Under the pieces are notes generated by a model. The model was not told the origin of the DNA. It did not search any database and worked only from the letters and a program-made list of their open reading frames with translations. 64,000 nucleotides of DNA from Stichopus chloronotus (taxonomy: Eukaryota; Echinodermata; Holothuroidea; Aspidochirotida; Stichopodidae), in assembly GCA_021234535.1 (NCBI GenBank), contig CM037836.1:30568769-30632768 (forward strand). Direction: 5' to 3'. This document shows positions 22,575 through 35,139 of this stretch, one piece after another. Position numbers and translations under genes: made by a program. Position 1 is the stretch's first letter. Every line of letters starts with the position of its first letter.

Positions 22575-22975
22575 ATCTCATCTCATCTTGTAAACACGAT
22601 ATCTCTTCCTGTAAACTCGATACTTCAAGAAGGGAAGCTTAGACAGATCACATATGTGGTGTGTAGGTATACCTTACTGAGTACTAGAAGCCTATTGTTT
22701 TGGTGGCGGTCAAAGGTCGTTTAAGGTCAACAGGGTTCAAATTGTGAAACCTTGTGAATGAGACATCTCAAGAAGGAAAGCTTGGACAGATCACACATCT
22801 AGTATGTAGGTGTACCTTATTGAGTGCAAGAAGCCTACTGTTTTGTGGAAGTCAAAGGTCATTTGTGATCAATGTATCTTCACCTTATGCAATATGTCAG
22901 TTTCAAAATGCTGAATAATTGAATCATCGAAACCACAATGCCTTTTGGCTTTCTGACATCCAGGAATAAAGATCC
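22575..22975 (+). repeat. Dispersed repeat family B, copy 3 (two internal units)
   Basis: Contains two diverged tandem copies of a unit of about 143 bp (the CTCAAGAAG-like word recurs at 22,624 and 22,767), then the same terminal block as 10,950-11,235, ending at GGCTTTCTG near 22,961. Each unit carries spaced receptor-type half-sites: AGGTCG-TTTA-AGGTCA at 22,714-22,729 and AGGTCA-TTTG-TGATCA at 22,856-22,871. Internal tandem units with a fixed terminal block recall the central-repeat elements of some marine invertebrate DNA transposons, but the class cannot be settled here. Confidence 0.88.
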
Positions 22976-23219
22976 CAAAGAAGAAAGATAATGATTGTCT
23001 CAAATGTGATATGTACTCCTTACTCCCTTCCATCCCTCCCTCAAGCTCTGCAAGTAAGATAAGTAAGTAGTGATCTTTTGTGCTCTTCAAATGTCCATTC
23101 ACCCAGACATCCTCCAGACCACATTGATGCCTTTGCTGTTCTCAGGGAAAAAGTGCAGAGGAAAGAAAAGGATCCTCCAAATGTCAAAATGTAGTAAACT
23201 GTAAACTATAATTTCAATT
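22976..23219. other. CpG-poor end of the left domain
   Basis: Unique sequence with no CpG from about 22,930 to 23,225 apart from chance. An AATAAA word lies at 22,971-22,977 with a TG-rich stretch 40 bp on, which could serve as a polyadenylation site for a + strand transcript, but this is weak. Confidence 0.3.
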
Positions 23220-23560
23220 TTGTCTCGGGATATGGACTCTACAACTGTCGTTAAAATCTCATTCCGTACTAACCACTACTGGTCTTCCAATCTCCGGGCT
23301 CTTCTTGGGACAAAGTCGTTTCTTCCATTATTAATGATAGTCGAGGCGCTTCCAATTTTAGATCATCTTTGACATTTTTAGAGCATTCGCAATGAATTTC
23401 TGAACGTCGGGTAATAAACAATAGATCCCAGACTTACGTAATACTCAAGCAAATCAGTATTGCTTCCGCTTGTAGTCCCTCCAAACTTTGCTCGGAAGAT
23501 TTCAAACTAAGTTGTAATTTTAATGCCAAGTGGGAAGTTTTGCTAATTCCTCCATGAAAA
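23220..23560. promoter_or_regulatory. Compositional boundary and CpG-rich unique block
   Basis: CpG frequency rises abruptly at about 23,224 and stays high for the rest of the window. The block itself is complex and unique, with about 13 CpGs in 340 bp, an ATTATTAATGA homeodomain-type word (about 23,329) and AACAATAG (SOX-type, about 23,418). It could be the 5' edge of a minus-strand gene, the end of a plus-strand gene body, or an insulator-like border. The sequence shows only the change in composition. Confidence 0.35.
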
Positions 23561-24499
23561 CACTTATGGCCTTTACCCTTGTATGGCCCAATCATCATAT
23601 ATATGCTACAGCTTAAATCCCATCTCTTTGTGTGTGTACGTGTGGGTGCGTGTGTGTGTAGGGGGGGTCTTTACATGGATGCGCGCAGTGTCACTGTGTG
23701 TACGTGGATATTTATCGACACTACACCCCCCGCCCCCTTTCTTGTAAGTATTTTTACGTTGAATCGTAGCAAAAGTAATGTCGTTTGTTCGTGCAACAAT
23801 TGGTTTAATTTTGTGCGGTGTTTAAGCTTAATTAGTTAAAGCAATAAGCTTAAAACATCTTTTCCTCGCCGTTATATAACCGGTAACTTCTACAAAGAGA
23901 GAGAATCACTTGTTTTTCTGATCTACTAAAAGCCTTAATGCATTTTTTTTAAATGTTATATTCTACCTCTCTTTTTGTCAAAAAAAGAAGAAAAAAAAAA
24001 CATCTCTTGAAATCTTTGTTTCGGATGCTTTCAATACATTGTTATACGGCCCCTGGGCATACGCAAGAAGAAAAGAAAAAAGGTGGAAACTTGAAATTCA
24101 AAATTACTCATCTTGAAAATAGTAAGAAGGATTACACATTAAAAAAAGAAAAGACAACACAATGTAAACTCGAAGTCTGAAGTAAAAGCGAATGTAAAGC
24201 CCTCAAATATAAAACCTTTAAAAACTTTTTGACTTTTTATTTACTATTTACCTTTTACGGTGATTACTTATGATAGCAATTTATTTACATGACAAGCCTA
24301 AAGAGAGAAAAAAAATACTTCGTGTGTTGTAATTCCACTCGAATGAGCTTTGCGGCGTCTTTACCCATTAAATACTTTAAGTTGGCTTTCACGCCCTCGA
24401 CGAACTTATTTTTCTTTTGTTAGGAAATAAAAAGTGATAAATTTTCCACCTTTGTGAGTCGGTATATTTGAAGACTTGTTGTAAACAGAGAGCCATTGG
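23561..24499. other. Non-coding DNA with G-rich and A-rich tracts
   Basis: TG/G-rich at 23,627-23,665 (including G7), C-rich at 23,724-23,738, A-rich with AAGAA runs at 23,980-24,160. No gene; the 75-codon Lys-rich frame is an A-rich artefact. Confidence 0.5.
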
Positions 24500-24775
24500 T
24501 TGGAACCATTTTATAAATCTCACACTTGGAGTGGTTCTGTAGTACCGAATCTGCCGATGAAAGTACGATAGGGTGTTATGAAAGGCAATTCATCGTTGGA
24601 GCGATGAAGCCTCCGTCCCCTTGAAGGAAAACATTCCATTAACAGGAGAGAAGACCTAACGGCGACATTTTTACTCGATTTTGCCTTCTTTTTCGCTAAT
24701 TCCACATTCTCCACTTTCTTGCTAAAGTAGAGGCTTTCAGAGGTGTCACTGAATTTCACGTAGGGAGATTACAGC
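24500..24775. other. Unique complex block, possible regulatory element
   Basis: A balanced, CpG-containing sequence with a 79-codon - strand frame (24,520-24,759) that has no recognised domain. Beyond its higher complexity against A/T-rich flanks there is nothing to assign. TTAAAGGGAT starts at 24,777, a possible transposon edge. Confidence 0.2.
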
Positions 24776-27700
24776 TTAAAGGGATACTTCTTTTATGCAT
24801 TGTTCAAAAACTTTTCCTCTGATAGGATCTGCGAGTAAACTGTTCAAAGCAATAAGCCCGTTTCTTCACATCCACGGGACCAGGCCAATCGCCAAACATG
24901 ACCATTTTTTTTTTAAATTCTCTATTTTGTTCTTTTAAGTTTTCGTTTTCTTGTTAGTTTAATCCTTCGCAAGAAATCATTTCAAAGATAATAGAAGGAA
25001 AAAGAAAAGAAGCAAAGATGGTATTTACAAGTAATGTTAGGATGATTTCATGATCGGAATATATACATATGTATGTCACGTGATGTACTTTGTTCCAACA
25101 GAATGAATGAAAGTTTGTCTATTTTACAAGAAGCTACGTAAATAGATATTACGGCCGTATGCCATCAGAATCTATATCCTAACAATATGTTGTCGACTTC
25201 ATATTTGACCATATGTATTTAGTGAAACCCGTACAAAAACAGTTTGATGTATGTATTGTATGAAGCCATACACAAAGTAGGTTGATTTGTAGCGAAGCCA
25301 TATAACCAAAACATGTACAATTAGCAAATATGAAAGGGAAAGTTTTGAAAGTGGCAAAAATAGTTTGAGTACAAAAGATCAAGAATAAGATGGGTTCTAC
25401 TGAGTATGCTTTGCATATTAGTATTCCATATAGTAGAAGTAGAAATTACTTGAGAAATAGATTCCGTATTATAATAATAAAGAGATGAAAACTAAGTGAT
25501 TGGATGAAGAAAGTTTTTTTTTATTATTCTGTTTGTAATCATACTGGAATGTTACAAGTATATTCGTACATCTTACTGAGTTAATGAAAAACTACCCAGT
25601 CATGAATCACCAATAAACACAAAAAAAAAATAGAAAAAAAAAATCAGTTTTGTGAATTAACTGCGGAATCCTCAGTAATTATTCCACAGAAAGGTCTCAG
25701 ACCATACCAAGAGAAGGTCTGGACTAAAAATTTCCTCGAAAATCGACAACTGCTAAGTACAACAACTGTCGGTGTTGTTCATTTAATTACCGATAAAAGT
25801 GGATAGCATCACCAAAATACAAAACATAAACAAAGGGAAATTTATCTTAACTAACATACTATCATTTACATTTATTTCGTTTGAAATGAATTGGAAATTA
25901 ACAACCATATAAAATCCATATTGACCTTAAAAAAATCTTACATTCCCACACATTTATATTTTGAAAGTTAATATCGGCGCATGAGATTTTTTTCTTTCGA
26001 TTTATAGGCCTATCCGGATCATGTCAGATGATTTAAAAGTACCCATACATCTTGTAATGATCCATGAAGGTAAATGCATAATAAATATAGGCTAGACCGT
26101 AGTAGCCTCTTGTGTTATATTGTGATGTGTTTCATGTTCATATTTCACGTGGCCAAAAGTATTTAAGTGTATGCTTAAATGTGCGATGGAAAAATCACCA
26201 AAAGTGTAAGAAAACACAAAAGACGTGAACTGGAGCAAAATGGACGAGTATAAAATGGCACAAGAAATAAATGTATTCGGTAGATGACAAGAAAACGTGT
26301 GGAGAATAATCATATTTACTATGATAAACTGTAAATTTGTAATAAAGCAATCGACTGGACGTAACAATAACCATGACAATAACTCAAAAAGAAGAAGATA
26401 CAAAAAAATGGAGATTCAATTTAACACAATTATGTTTAATAATTGAGTAAAGGGAAGGAGAGAGAGAAAACGTCACCGTATTGCCATAAAATAATATTAC
26501 TTAAAGTGAAACTCCAATCCAGCGGTTTACAAAATCACTGAAAATATTTAAAAAAATTATCAGGAAGAAATCATGGTGTTTTTATGTGAAATTTGGCTTG
26601 TAAAAGTTGCAAAGAAAAGTAGATGTATAGTTCTGATTCACAAGTAAAGACCGACTTGAGCAACTATTTGTTATGAAAGAGCGCAAACGGATTTAATCGG
26701 AACACTGATTTAAATAGTTACAAAAACAAAGTATTTTTTTTTTAAAGTGATGAGTAACTCCTATGACAACCGTCTTATTATTGTAAAGATAAACTACAGA
26801 AATATTACCTCAAAAAGAGGTGATTGGAGTCGAATAACATAACATGACAACAAGTAAACTGTATGAAGCAAATACTGTGCTAAGGAATATAATGTGTCGT
26901 CAATGGCTTTTGAAGAAACGATTCTTAAGTGCATACATTGAAATCTAAAGAAAATCAAGTTCAACGCAGGGCAGTTTATGTCAGTGTATATGTAATGATT
27001 TTATTAATTACAACTGTCCACTTATGGGTTTGTTAAAGACGTACGTCGTTTGAATTATTAGTAATAATCTTATCCCGTAGAAATATTAAAGCTTCTGACC
27101 AATCAATGAAACTTACGTCCTTTTAATACTTCCGATAGATCCTCCCGTTTTGTTGTGCTTAGTTTAAATTATTATCACTAAATAAAATTACAGTTGACTA
27201 ACTATACACTTTAAGTATTCTGTAAAATCGAAATTAGTAAAATAAAATTTAAAAAATGAACTGAATAACAGAATTTATGCAAAATTAGTAAAAAATTAGA
27301 AATAAAAAAATATAATTTATAAAATGAACAGAATTTATTCATCGTTGGATTAATATTTCTCTGAAAGGATGGATTTCTTCTACGCAAGGAAAACAAAAGA
27401 GTTTTATTTTCAGTGGATTTTTTTCTTCTATGAGTGTTGGTAGTTTTATAGCATGTTTTTATTTTTCTAGTAACTGCACTAGTTTTCAGATTTTGAATGG
27501 GTCTTCGGGTAGAGAACAGCGATGACGTACCTCTAACTTAGCCATTCAGAGAGCTCGACATTTGTGATATAATACATTTCACATGACAAAGTTTTTTTTT
27601 TTTTGAACGGTTTTAGGAAATTTAAATAGTAAATCCATAACTGTATTGAATATCTGAAGGAGGCTGAATATTCTATTAACTCCCTTATGCGGTGCCGTCC

Positions 27701-28262
27701 ATGGCATATCCGATACACTGATGTCTATGCAATCTTGCACCGATAATCGGAATGACACCGTAGTACTTGGACACCCGACGATGTGACTTAGCACGAGGAA
27801 CTCCGAACCAATTTCGAGCGGTATACGGCTCTGCAAACAATTCGATACTAGCGACCTCTGTAGACGTTATATATCTGGAAGTACTGAAACCGACTATTTA
27901 CTCAGGTATTCTTACTGATTAAAGTAGAAACAGACCCATTCTACTATCAACGCTGACACCAGGACTACCCTCCACTTCTACGGTTGCTATCACGCACCAA
28001 CACATAAGGGGGGAGGGGGAGGTAGGTCGTAACCGTTCTTTTTATATTTCTCTTCATTTTTTTTTACATGTGTATGTCTGTTTTCGTTATGACCCATTGC
28101 ACATCTGCAGACAAGAGAAGGGAAGGAAGAGGGGCGGGGTGTGGTGACGTTGAGGGGATAGCTGGGGGTAAGTGAAAGTGAATCCACGACACATATATCG
28201 CTGGTCAATTACCTGCGATATTGTAGCCGATCACGTGTAAGTAAGCATTACATTAATTAGGC
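24776..28262. other. AT-rich intergenic DNA, A-rich on + strand
   Basis: In contrast to the left domain, A exceeds T on the + strand over much of 25.4-27.4 kb. It contains A runs (25,621-25,643), an imperfect AT-rich duplication at 27,236-27,345, a TAGGCCTA palindrome (26,005-26,012) and G-rich stretches (28,007-28,025 and 28,111-28,172). No gene. Confidence 0.5.
27236..27345. repeat. Imperfect AT-rich tandem duplication
   Basis: Words AAAATTAGTAAAA and AAAATGAAC-GAA-CAGAATTTAT appear twice within 110 bp, about 55-65 bp apart. A low-complexity duplication. Confidence 0.6.
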
Positions 28263-28620
28263 CTTCTAAAAGGGACACAGGGCGTTTAGAATACACCAAA
28301 TATGACACACAAAGAAAATAACTTTAATCATTGTCAAACTATTCAGTCTCATCAATCAACATCTGCCAAAACTCCATCTCCTCAAAACATTATGCATCTG
28401 ATGAGTAACGAAAGATGCATCATTTGAATTTAGAAAAGTTTGGGTGAAAAAACTATTGTTGAGCAACAAATAACCGAATTTCTATCTGTGACAGAGTTAT
28501 TTCTCGAAACAAAGGCTACTGTCCTTCCTTACTTTGAATAATCTATCATTCTATGTCCACAGACATTGGTTTTTCAAATATGGTTGTTTTCTCTAAAACA
28601 AACGCCTTATTTCCCTTTAA
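28263..28620 (-). mobile_element. Element family A, copy 2 (reverse orientation)
   Basis: The reverse complement aligns almost throughout with 12,466-12,812 and 53,376-53,734. Its 5' end (on the - strand; + coordinates 28,599-28,620) reads TTAAAGGGAAAT, three bases, then GCGTTTG, which matches the inverted 3' end of copy 3 (53,712-53,734). No coding capacity. Probably a non-autonomous TIR element (MITE). Confidence 0.8.
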
Positions 28621-31599
28621 GTTTACACAAATCACTTAGACTGCTCTGAGAACGTTGATAACGTTCCGCGATGTAAACTTGATAACTCCCTGGCTCCTCA
28701 ACATCTACGTGATATCACTTCTTTAGGGAACGTACCGCACTTTTCTATTATTATACTCCCACAACTTATACAGCGAGTGGACAGGGACAATGCATGAAGA
28801 GGAACAGTTATCTTGGATTCATCTTTAGTGGAAGAACTTTACCAATAAGGTCACTAAACTACCTTCTTCAGTCATCCCTCATCCTTCCAATTTGACCTTC
28901 TCAATACTGTTTTGTTGGTCTGTATTTTCAAAGGTTTTCTTGTTCGTTTTTCATATTTTCCATTGTATGGCGGTATTTCGTTGTTTATACTTTATCGTAG
29001 CCTATTGCGGTACAAAGAAAGCGAAAGAAACGAAATAAGATTGCTTTCTCATTAAAATGCCTGGCGACAATTCCGCAAAAAGATTTACTGTATTTTCCTT
29101 CATAACACTATTACGATATCATCCTATCTGTAATAGACGCTTACGCCATTTTCCCTCCTCTCTTTTAATGTGCACTTTCCCCCCTTAATTTGTAGGATTT
29201 TTATCACCAGTTTCAAAGATTGTTCACTTTCTCCGTCGATCTTAAAATCGGAAGAAAAATGCCATCACTATCTGCAGACGTTATTGTGAGAGCCTCCAAA
29301 GGACTGTAAAGCTGCTCATAAAATCTCTTCGTTTTCGAAGCGGTTTATTTCCTTTCCTCATCAGGGTGGAGTGAACTCTTGCCCGTGTACTATATACGAT
29401 AAAATATAGCGCCACTGATTGATAAATAAGGATAAGACGGAAACGATATTTGATAAACTAAAATTAAGACTTAAAAATTGAACGTATAGGTTAGGTCATT
29501 ACACTTATACAAATATCTGCATGCCAGCTTTTAATGTTCCATTCTTATCAGTTACTATTGTTTGTCTTTATGATATACGTTCAATCGATACATTAAATGG
29601 GATATTTTGACTGTCTTACTTCATACTGTGTTTCAGATCTAAACATGGCATTGTTGTGTTATCAGATCCAGCAGCAAATTTGTCACTTTTCTTTGGCTCT
29701 GCACAATTCTATATTTGATGTTTGATTTATTCAACGTCAACTTTAGCTACACGATGAAGACCAGGACTGATAAGGAACTAAACTATGAATAGTAATACTT
29801 CATAGAAAGAGATTCAAACAGTTTTGAAAAGTAGCAATGCTGTATTTTGAAGTGCGCATGTCATCATCCATAAATAAAAGAAATAAAGAACCAGTTTCCA
29901 TGTCATTACATATACTAATTTCCGTATTTTAATGTAGCACAAACATCGGGCTAATATAACTTTGTTTTCAGTGGTAAAACATGACAAGATGAATGTTTTT
30001 AATGTGCTTTCCATTGGTATGTTGGAGTTTAAATAATTAAGAAAACAATGGGTGAATGAACAAAATGGAAGAAAGAATAGTCAGTGCTTGGCAATGGCTT
30101 TGTCAAACTCCAACATATTCCCCCCGATATGTCCAGGTTAGGTGTCTCATCTAATGTACTTGATGAAGAAGTAGTAATGGTCTAATGTGACGTCATCGTT
30201 ACATGTTCAAGCACATACTGTCTATTCTACCAATTTTCTCTCGGGGTCCTATTTCTGTTATGTTATTATGCACAGTGATTCCTTTGACCAGTTAAATTCA
30301 ATGGCCATTTTTTCCTATTGATGTATCAATCATTGCCTTATCATCTACTGTCTTTGCTCGTTAAAGAAGAGCGACAGAGAGAGGACGTGGGGGGATCCCC
30401 TTACCTTCACTGGCATCCCACATCTCCCTGAATATCACCCTACACCACGCCTCTACCTATGAGTATAGATTTCGTTATCATCTGCGCTTGCGTAACGGTG
30501 TTATTTTATCTATCACCGTGATTTAATTACAGGATACTTCAACATGTAGCCAACATGTCGCGTGAATTTATTCCACTACAAGAACCTCTCAACGGTTTAC
30601 AAGCTCGAATAAGAAATCAAAGGAAAAGGCAGAAGTTAAAAACGAACTGCAATAGTAATAATAATAATAATACCGCTGAGAACATAGCTTAGATGTCCAC
30701 ATTTGAAGTGGTATCGTATTGAATTAAATGTGGCCTTCCAATGATTCGCTGATTCACGATACTTGAGACACCTCACAGCGGGACTGAAAGCCCAAAAAAT
30801 TTATGCATTTGTTTCATTCATAAGCTCTGCCAGAGGAGAATAAGTGAGAGAAAAGCCAAGTACTCGCTAATTCTTTTTTCAAGGATCCTGTCATTCTTGT
30901 TAATTGGCAGTTACATGCTATCCTACAGGTTGGTGGTATGCTACGCATGGTGATGATGTCAAACGGCTTATTGGTATTACAAGAAAAATCAATTAAAATG
31001 CTTGCAAGATACTCTAGAATTTCTTCAAAGAATAGGAATCTTTGGAATAAGAGAGGCGGAGGGAGAAAGATATGGGGAAAACAGAGAGAAGACTTTAGTA
31101 AGTTGATCTGATCTTAGAGGTAGAAATAGTAAGGTAAATATAGATAAATGGTGTAAACTGTTGAGACCGCCGTGCTTCGTTTCAGTCTCAACTAACCGTC
31201 TAATACAACACAAAAAAATACTGAAAACAAAGAGAACAACGAAAGGCAATCACAAAACAGATTGAGCAGCGAAGCATCATCTCTGCACATTGGTAGAAAT
31301 CTAAAAAGTTCTCTATGTAAGAAAAAAAAAAGTTTTGATTTTCCGTTTTCCAGACATTTGTTGCAGGTTTCATTTATATAATTCAGCTTCTCTTACACTG
31401 GGATTTGTCTTTCATTGCATCGTTGAAAATGTGAACTGCAGAATGCAAAAACGAAAAAACCTTCTTTAGTTCATTATTATGCAGTGCATCCCCAGGTGCT
31501 TCTGTATCAGTCGTTCAGTAAATAACTGCTCAAAGAAAAAGCAAAGCCGATCGTTAAAATAGAAGTAACATATATAGAAGAGGGAAGGATGTAAGGGGA
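28621..31599. other. Non-coding, CpG-normal DNA
   Basis: Mostly unique AT-rich sequence. An (AAT)n run lies at about 30,652-30,671, a TGACGTCA palindrome at 30,188-30,195, and a 6-bp ACGGTG/CACCGT inverted repeat near 30,497-30,521. No recognisable gene. Confidence 0.5.
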
Positions 31600-34429
31600 G
31601 GGGGGGGGGGGAAACTTATCCAGATGCATTGATAGTTTCTGCAAACATACTTTATGACTTTGTGCTATTTTCGATACATTTATTACATATTGCTCAGGAC
31701 CTGAGATAAAAAATATCACACCTAGCTTAAACTGGTATACCACTTAAATGGATGCAAGCCAAGAGACTCGCTACATTTTCTGCCGCTGGATCTTTCTTCT
31801 CGATATTCTGTAGTCAAGGAGACGTCATATCAAGTATATTTCTCCCAACATTATATTTGTATGTAGGTCACATTTTAACCGCGGTATAACTTTATCTTCT
31901 GCATGCTTAAACAACTACCGATCTACTGATACTTTACGAAATCGAATTGAAATGATTTATCTGTCTTGTATCATTTTGTTAACTTTTCCCTATTTTCTCC
32001 AGTTTTGGGGGGGGGGGGGCGATAATTGCCTTTTTAGTTACGGTGTAATGAACTCCTCATTTATACCTTGATTGAATTTCCGTCGCATATTTTTAGCCAA
32101 AATTAAACTGATTAAAGCTGCCTTACAATCCGTCTTAATTCTTTTGCCTTTACACCGGATGTGATATGTTGCTTTTTGACGGATTACAACCGGAAGTGAA
32201 ATGGCGAGGGCGCCCGTGGTCTGTTATATCTATTCTCCTGGACGTTGATGCATGCGTGAAAGCAGCGGGGAAATCTGTATGCACAAACAGGAGTAGCTGA
32301 ACAGCTGTACCTTGCGGCGAAACAATAATACAGAGGATTGATATCATTTTTTTTTTGTTCTTACAAATAAAGTCTGTTGAATATTCTGTCTGTTTATGTT
32401 TGTAAATCCTTCAAATCGTAAAAAGTTGAAGTAGTTAGTTACGACAGAAGAAAGAAAAAAGTTTAAAAAAGAAGAACAAAATTCACGACAGATTCGTCGA
32501 TGGTCCTTATTTCAAGACCAATGAAAAGCTGCTTGTTTTGCACTCTAACATCTAGATGTCTTCTGCATGATATGACGTCATTTGACAGATATTCAACACA
32601 GGAAAGTAGTAACATTTATAAAAAAAAAGGTTACTCTTCCATACAATCTACGGCATTTTTCAATCAAAAATTCAACAGCAAGTTAAATTTAATGAAATGT
32701 GTTTTTATCCTCTATGTTTTGCAATCAGTGTTACTACATCCCACGACAACCCCATGAACCAGTGTCAAGAACAGTTTGATTTCCTGTTCTATTTACTCTC
32801 AGCATAATGTTTTGCATATCAGGTGCAAAAAAAAAATTAAATTGAGGTCACGTGCTTGACCCGATTAGTTTCTCTCTTGCTACACGTCTCATTCGACTAC
32901 GCCATTAACACTGAATTCATGATGTAACGACCGATGGTAATGTTCATAACCCATCTGTGTATGCATTCCTTCATCACTGTACCATCTTCTTACCATCTTA
33001 GATTCTTTCCATCCATCCATCCCTCCCTCTTATTCTTCTTATTCCTGATGACTAGAGTTCCCTCACGAATGCCTGTCCTCCGCCTGTTATACATTGTAAG
33101 ATTTCTCTCAATTAATGCCTGCCATCTCGTAGTTTATATGATTTACTGTTCTGTTATTGAGATACCGGCTTTTGTTTGTACATTGGTGCACTTCGTCAGG
33201 CGGAAAAAACCTCGACTATGCGCTCTCCGAACAAACTATGCTTTCTCCTACGCGGTGGGTTACGGCTGAACGGCGGCACAGGGTTCCCTGGGGAATGTGT
33301 TGTCGAATCTCTATCGCGTAGTTCGTCCATGCATATCGGGGTAAGATGAATCAATCTACGGGTTGGTGCTTCGCAGAATCGTCCCTAGGGATCGCGATGC
33401 GCTCATCAGGTGGTGCAAACAAAGTAGCATAGACGTATTGAATTGTGGATTGATGAGCAAATTAAATGCGAGCTTGCAGAATTTTTCTTCTCCCTTTTTT
33501 CTTCTTCATTTATTCTTTCACGTCGGCTTGTTGACGTAAGAAACATAGCAGACTGGTTCACCTTCGTCTCGATTTCTTCATAGATGTTTACCAAAGCAGT
33601 GCAAGTAGTTTAATATCATACAAACGAATTGGAAATTATTTGCAAACCTATTGGAAAAAAAGAGGAGTCAATTCCCGTTGGAAGAGTATACACAACTCTA
33701 TATTAATCAATTGAATAGTTTTGATACGCTATCTGTTTTTTGCTTTGTATGTCTAGTAGATAGATTTTCTTACTTTTGGCACGCTAACGTGTGTGTAGCA
33801 GCTTGTTTTCTGTCCGGCTCTCTGTCTGTCTGTTTGTCCAACTCATTGGCTGTTTTCTTATCTGATTGTCTGTCTATCTAGCTGATTGTCTGCAAGTATG
33901 TCTTTCCATTTGTTTGCATCAAAGGGGATGGGGGATGCAGACGGTTTATTGATTTGACTTTTATAGCACACATTATGTTCCTCCCCGTCTGCGACTTTGT
34001 CATCGCTCTGGATGTGTTTGAGAAACATCTTGCTGTTAATTTTATGACGTCATTAAAAAACGGTTCGTTACGAAAGATGACATTATCTTGTAGTGTTTCG
34101 AAGTTTGCTTTTAACATTTCAAATTCATCATTATACTTCTCTTGTATTAAATACACGGTGCGATCCCGCAACAGCAGTTGCAGATTACGTATACCCCATG
34201 TTACGTACCATATGTGTATATGCATACACGTAATTGCACCATGTATATATATATATTTACATTAGAAACCATTCAATTTCGAGTGATGTTAATCATAATA
34301 CACATTAAATACGGATAAAAGTAAGACTAGAATGTGTATAGGTACATACATATAAAAAAGATATGAAAAGACTAGATTTCTTATATGCTTCGGCCTTGTA
34401 TCATTAGCGTATAGCAACAATTTTTGGCA
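31600..34429. other. Non-coding DNA with G runs and short simple repeats
   Basis: G12 at 31,600-31,611, G13 at 32,007-32,019, (CATC)n at about 33,010-33,026, and CTGT/TCTG-rich sequence at 33,817-33,890. TGACGTCA palindromes lie at 32,573-32,580 and 34,045-34,052. The block 33,180-33,420 is very CpG-rich (words such as TCGCGATGCGC) but has no recognisable coding content. Frames up to 115 codons are featureless. Confidence 0.45.
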
Positions 34430-34690
34430 TGTCTAGCAGCTAATTGTCATTGGTAATACGTGGCTTTCCACCGACAGTAATTTCCCATGGGCTATTAAAC
34501 TCCGCACCGTAAATTCGGAACGCCCGCGAGGACTTAAAAATCGCAAAAGAAAAGGTAATTGCTATATCAAGTCGTGTTCCAACGTAAGAATCGCTGATCG
34601 TCCGGGAACTAATACATGATTAAAATCGAGAGAGAGAGCAACGTATCCCAAGGGGCAAGCTCAGATAAGATGATTTTGTTACCATATTAA
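34430..34690. promoter_or_regulatory. Candidate regulatory block
   Basis: Complex, CpG-containing unique sequence with AGCTAATTGTCATTGG (homeodomain-type cores) near 34,438, a TAATAC word, and AGATAAGATGA (GATA-type) near 34,663. It is a hypothesis based on motif density only. Confidence 0.2.
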
Positions 34691-34873
34691 TGTAATTCTT
34701 TACAGTTTTTCATAACATCAAAGGAATTAGAAAATACGGATCATAAAGGTAACAAAATTTCGCCAAGGAAGGGGAAGCAACGACTCTAAGATGACAACTG
34801 AAAGATGTCGTGAGTGATTGATCAAAAAAATCTGGCAACGAAAGTCTTATCGGAATAGAGACGACGACGAAGT

Positions 34874-34900
34874 TAATAACAATAATAATAATAATAATAA
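34874..34900. repeat. (AAT)n microsatellite
   Basis: Trinucleotide run directly preceded by a short (ACG)n run at about 34,860-34,870. Confidence 0.95.
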
Positions 34901-35053
34901 AGACTGTATTCAGCTGTTTCCTTCGTTTTGTTCAACGACTCACTATACAACGCCTAAGTATAAACGTAGTAAGGAATCGAAAGACTATATACCTTGGTAC
35001 ATAGTAATATTTCTACGTCTGTAGCATATATGTAGGTTACAAGCAGTCCACTG

Positions 35054-35054
<1 letters not shown>

Positions 35055-35133
<79 letters not shown>
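35055..35133. repeat. (TA)n microsatellite, 79 bp
   Basis: Perfect TA dinucleotides. The sequence is self-complementary and able to extrude a cruciform. One of three long (TA)n tracts, all in the right domain. Confidence 0.98.
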
Positions 35134-35139
<6 letters not shown>

